From the NCBI RefSeq assembly GCF_004335005.1, contig NZ_RQRT01000041.1, positions 1 to 37,641 of the forward strand: 37,641 bases of DNA. The letters are read 5' to 3'. Shown one piece after another: positions 34,625-37,641 of this stretch (position 1 is its first letter; the number at the start of each line of letters is the position of its first letter). The position numbers were made by a program, and so were the translations under genes. This DNA is from Paracoccus nototheniae. GTDB taxonomy: Bacteria > Pseudomonadota > Alphaproteobacteria > Rhodobacterales > Rhodobacteraceae. The notes under the pieces were generated by a model that worked only from the letters and a program-made list of their open reading frames with translations, was not told the DNA's origin and did not search any database.

Positions 34625-35305
34625 ATGACCGACCCGGTGATCCGCCTGACCGATGCAGAACTGACCCTGCAGGGCAATGCGGGGCCGGTCCGCATTTTGC
34701 GCGGCATCACCATGCAGGTCGGGCGGGGGGAAACGGTGGGGCTGGTCGGTCCGTCGGGGTCGGGCAAATCGTCACTCCTCATGCTGATGGGCGGGCTGGA
34801 ACGCGCCACCGGCGGACAGGTCCATGCGCTTGGCCGGGATCTGACCGCGCTGGACGAGGACGCGCTGGCACGCTTTCGTCTTGGCAATATGGGGGTGGTG
34901 TTCCAGTCCTTCCACCTGATCCCGACAATGACCGCGCTGGAAAACGTCGCCGTGCCGCTGGAGCTGGCGGGCGCGGGCGATGCCATTGCGCGCGCCTCGG
35001 CGGAACTGGCGCGTGTCGGGCTGGCCGGGCGGCAGGATCATTATCCCGGCCAGTTATCGGGCGGCGAACAGCAGCGCGTGGCGCTGGCCCGCGCCGCCGC
35101 ACCGCGCCCGGCGATCCTGCTGGCGGACGAGCCGACCGGCAATCTGGACGGCACCAACGGTCAGGCGATCATGGACCTGCTGTTCGGGCTGCAGGCCGAT
35201 CACGGCGCCACGCTGGTTCTTGTGACCCATGATCCGGCGCTGGCCGCGCGCTGCGACCGGGTGATCCGGCTGGATGACGGCACCATCGCCGGGGGTGCGG
35301 CATGA
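34625..35305 (+). CDS. ABC transporter ATP-binding protein, LolD/YbbA type
   Basis: A 226-aa MacB/LolD-class ATPase. Walker A is GPSGSGKSS (42-50), the signature is [14 protein letters not shown], and Walker B is [12 protein letters not shown] with LVTHDP following. [18 protein letters not shown] is typical of the LolD/YbbA/MacB class. The start at 34625 (MTDPVIRL) is preceded by a GAAAGCGAGAA purine stretch; the upstream open frame is antisense to tesA. It overlaps the permease gene by four bases (ATGA). By analogy with E. coli YbbA-YbbP it powers an envelope-remodelling, mechanotransmission-type complex rather than import. Confidence 0.92.
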   Translation: MTDPVIRLTDAELTLQGNAGPVRILRGITMQVGRGETVGLVGPSGSGKSSLLMLMGGLERATGGQVHALGRDLTALDEDALARFRLGNMGVVFQSFHLIPTMTALENVAVPLELAGAGDAIARASAELARVGLAGRQDHYPGQLSGGEQQRVALARAAAPRPAILLADEPTGNLDGTNGQAIMDLLFGLQADHGATLVLVTHDPALAARCDRVIRLDDGTIAGGAA

Positions 35306-37641
35306 GCCTTGCGCTGGCGGCCCGCCTCGCGCGGCGCGATCTGCGCGGGGGCCTGCGCGGCTTTTGGGTTCTGCTGACCTGTCTGGCGCTTGGCGTGGCG
35401 GCGATCGCCGCCGTCGGATCGGTGCGCATGGCGATCCAGACCGGGCTGACCCAGCAGGGCGCCGCGCTGCTGGGCGGCGATGCCGAGGTCAGCCTGACCT
35501 ATCGCTTTGCCGATCCGGTCGAGCGGGCCTGGCTGGAGGATCGCGCCGTCACCGTGTCAGAGATCGTCGATTTCCGGTCCATGGCGGTCGTCGGGCAGGG
35601 CGAGACGTCCGAACGCGCGCTGTCGCAGGTCAAGGGCGTCGATGCGGCCTGGCCTCTGGTCGGGCAAGTCGTGCTGGACCCGCCCTTGACGATGGCGCAG
35701 GCGCTTGGCACCACGCCGCAGGGGCTGCCGGGCGGGGTCATGGCGCCGCTGCTGGCCGACAGGCTGGGGCTGGCGGTGGGCGATGTGTTCCGCCTTGGCG
35801 TGCAGGATGTCGTGCTGACCGCGCGGCTGATGTCCGAACCCGATGCGGGCGCTGCGGGCTTTGGCTTTGGACCGCGCACGCTGGTTCTGCGGTCCGCGCT
35901 GGCCGACAGCCAGCTGCTGACCGAGGGCACGCTGTTCGACAGCGCCTATCGCCTGATGCTGCCCGAGGGCGGCGATCCCGACGCGCTGAGGGCCGATTGG
36001 CGCCGCGACTTTCCCGACAGCGGTGCGCGCTGGCGCGACAGCCGCCGGGGTGCGCCGGGGATCGACACCTTCGTAGACCGGATCGGTGCGTTTCTGGTGC
36101 TGGTCGGCCTGACCGGGCTGGCGGTCGGCGGGGTCGGCGTGTCGGCGGCGGTGCGCGCGCATCTGGCCCGCAAGCGCGACGTGATCGCGGTGCTGAAGAC
36201 GCTTGGCGCGTCCGGGCGGACGATCTTTCAGGTCTATTTCCTGCAGGTCGGCGCGCTGACGCTGCTGGGCGTGGCTTTGGGTCTGGTGCTGGGCGTGCTG
36301 GTGCCGCTGGCCGTGGCGCCCTTGCTGACGGCGCGGTTGCCGGTGCCTGCGGTCTTTGCCCCCTATCCCGGTCCGCTGGCCGAGGCGGCGCTGTACGGCA
36401 TCCTGACCGCCTTCGTCTTTACGCTGTGGCCTTTGGCGCAGACCCGGCGCATCCGGGCCGCCGCGCTGTTCCGCGATCTGGGCGGTTCGGGCCAGCTGTG
36501 GCCGCAGGCGCGGTTTCTGGCGCTGATTGCCGGGGCGCTGGTGGCACTGGTCGCGGCGGCGGCGTGGTTTTCGGGCCTGTGGGGGCTGACGCTTGGGGTG
36601 GCGGGCGGCGTGCTGGCGGCCTTTGTGGTGCTGGTCGGGGCTGCGGCGCTGGTGCGTCGCGCGGCGCGGGCGGGCGCCCGGACCGGGGCCGCGCGTGGGC
36701 GCCCGGCGCTGCGGCTGGCACTGGCCGCCATCGGCGGTCCGCGTGACGAGGCGCTGTCGGTGATCCTGTCCCTTGGGCTGGGGCTGACCGTGCTGGCCGC
36801 TTTGGGGCAGGTGGATGCCAATCTGCGACAGGCCATCGCGACCGAACTGCCCGACCGCGCGCCGACCTATTTCTTCCTCGATATCCAGCCCGACCAGTTG
36901 CAGGGGTTCCGCGACCGGTTGGCCGATGATCCGCTGGTCGGAACGGTGCAGACCGCACCGATGCTGCGCGGCATCATCACGGAACTGAAGGGCCGTCCCG
37001 CGCGCGAGGTGGCGGGCGATCACTGGGTGCTGCGCGGCGACCGGGGTGTGACCTATGCCGCCACACCGCCACCCGGCACTCAGATCACCCAAGGCGAATG
37101 GTGGCCCGAGGATTACACAGGCCCTCCTCTTGTCAGCCTGTCCGACGAGATCGCGACCGAGATCGGCCTGACAATCGGCGACAGCGTGACCGTGAACATT
37201 CTGGGCCGCGACATCACCGCCACCATCGCCAATCTGCGCATCGTCGATTTCAGCGATGCAGGCATCGGCTTTGTCATGGCGCTGGACCCCGCCGCGCTGC
37301 AGGGCGCGCCCCATACCCATATCGCCACCGTTTATGCCGAACCGCAGGCCGAGGCGCAGATCCTGCGCGATCTGGGCAACCGCTTTCCCAACATCACCGC
37401 CGTCGCCGTGGGCGAGGCCATCGACCGCGCCGCCGACGCCCTGTCGGGGATCGCCGCCGCGACCGCTTGGGCGGCAGGCGCGACGCTGCTGACCGGGTTC
37501 GTGGTGCTGATCGGCGCGGCCTCGGCCGGGGAACGGGAGCGGGTGTTCGAGGCCGCGATCCTCAAGACCCTTGGCGCCACGCGGGGCCGCATCCTGCGCA
37601 GCTTTGCGCTGCGGTCGGGCCTTCTGGGGGCGGCGGCGGGG
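35302..37641 (+). CDS. FtsX/YbbP-like ABC permease, incomplete at right edge
   Basis: 780 codons are in the window with no stop; the gene continues beyond it. An N-terminal membrane helix (FWVLLTCLALGVAAIAAVGS, about 20-40) is followed by a periplasmic MacB-like domain. An FtsX domain with three helices (about 255-380, including RKRDVIAVLKTLGASGRTIF) comes next, then a central pair of helices (about 405-450). A second periplasmic domain follows, and a second FtsX domain begins near residue 715 and is cut off in KTLGATRGRILRSFALRSG. This duplicated FtsX layout is that of YbbP/putative ABC permeases of about 830 aa. Overlap with the ATPase gene implies one complex. Confidence 0.92.
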   Translation, partial: MSLALAARLARRDLRGGLRGFWVLLTCLALGVAAIAAVGSVRMAIQTGLTQQGAALLGGDAEVSLTYRFADPVERAWLEDRAVTVSEIVDFRSMAVVGQGETSERALSQVKGVDAAWPLVGQVVLDPPLTMAQALGTTPQGLPGGVMAPLLADRLGLAVGDVFRLGVQDVVLTARLMSEPDAGAAGFGFGPRTLVLRSALADSQLLTEGTLFDSAYRLMLPEGGDPDALRADWRRDFPDSGARWRDSRRGAPGIDTFVDRIGAFLVLVGLTGLAVGGVGVSAAVRAHLARKRDVIAVLKTLGASGRTIFQVYFLQVGALTLLGVALGLVLGVLVPLAVAPLLTARLPVPAVFAPYPGPLAEAALYGILTAFVFTLWPLAQTRRIRAAALFRDLGGSGQLWPQARFLALIAGALVALVAAAAWFSGLWGLTLGVAGGVLAAFVVLVGAAALVRRAARAGARTGAARGRPALRLALAAIGGPRDEALSVILSLGLGLTVLAALGQVDANLRQAIATELPDRAPTYFFLDIQPDQLQGFRDRLADDPLVGTVQTAPMLRGIITELKGRPAREVAGDHWVLRGDRGVTYAATPPPGTQITQGEWWPEDYTGPPLVSLSDEIATEIGLTIGDSVTVNILGRDITATIANLRIVDFSDAGIGFVMALDPAALQGAPHTHIATVYAEPQAEAQILRDLGNRFPNITAVAVGEAIDRAADALSGIAAATAWAAGATLLTGFVVLIGAASAGERERVFEAAILKTLGATRGRILRSFALRSGLLGAAAG

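Noticed and set aside
35274..36746. 490-codon forward frame in the permease region
   Set aside because: Its product is a Gly/Ala/Arg-rich antiphase translation. The real gene is the ATG frame at 35302, with FtsX-domain sequence continuing to the window edge.

Overview
The window is a high-GC (roughly two-thirds G+C), densely packed chromosomal segment. Gene content and order (purH, rsmB, an SDHAF4-type gene, ftsK, minCDE, and tesA divergent from an ABC ATPase/permease pair) and the protein sequences point to an alphaproteobacterium of the Rhodobacteraceae, most likely Paracoccus or a close relative. That assignment is from recall of the families, not from a search. No tRNA, rRNA, CRISPR array, insertion sequence or prophage gene was recognised.

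Layout. 1-9.6 kb is mostly core: purH, a 56-aa basic protein and rsmB leftward; then rightward an SDHAF4-like gene, an amidase, a DapC-like aminotransferase, ftsK and a DUF2268-like protein that has lost its zinc-protease motif. 9.8-13.3 kb runs leftward: arsR-acr3-arsH (arsenic resistance), a frameshifted remnant of an RraA-family gene, and an FMN-dependent alpha-hydroxy-acid oxidase. 13.8-15.6 kb is minCDE.

16.0-33.7 kb is an amide/urea nitrogen-scavenging island. Rightward: formamidase family, SDR and amidase. Leftward: a cytosolic AmiC-like binding protein and MarR. Divergent from these is another amidase. A leftward run of twelve tightly packed genes fills 33676-22552: UrtABCDE/FmdDEF-type ABC transporter, nitrile-hydratase-type amidase, ureE, ureF, fused ureAB, ureC, ureG, ureD. 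The logic is import of urea or small amides, hydrolysis of amides by three signature amidases plus a formamidase-type enzyme, and hydrolysis of urea, all releasing ammonia. The urease alpha chain keeps every nickel ligand but has an altered flap and a shortened active-site loop. That makes its substrate or mechanism the most interesting open question here.

33.9-37.6 kb returns to core: tesA, and a divergent LolD/YbbA-like ATPase with an FtsX/YbbP-like permease that runs off the right edge.

Regulatory structure: the MarR promoter and the AmiC/amidase divergent promoter share an AATATC-N5-TGCGA element. An AT-rich promoter with a partial match precedes the long urt-ure operon and is bracketed by 8-bp inverted arms. 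Two copies of a GC-rich hairpin element ending in CCCGGGGATATT or CCCGGGATATT lie at 9.55 and 13.4 kb, one of them read through as the C-terminus of a protein.
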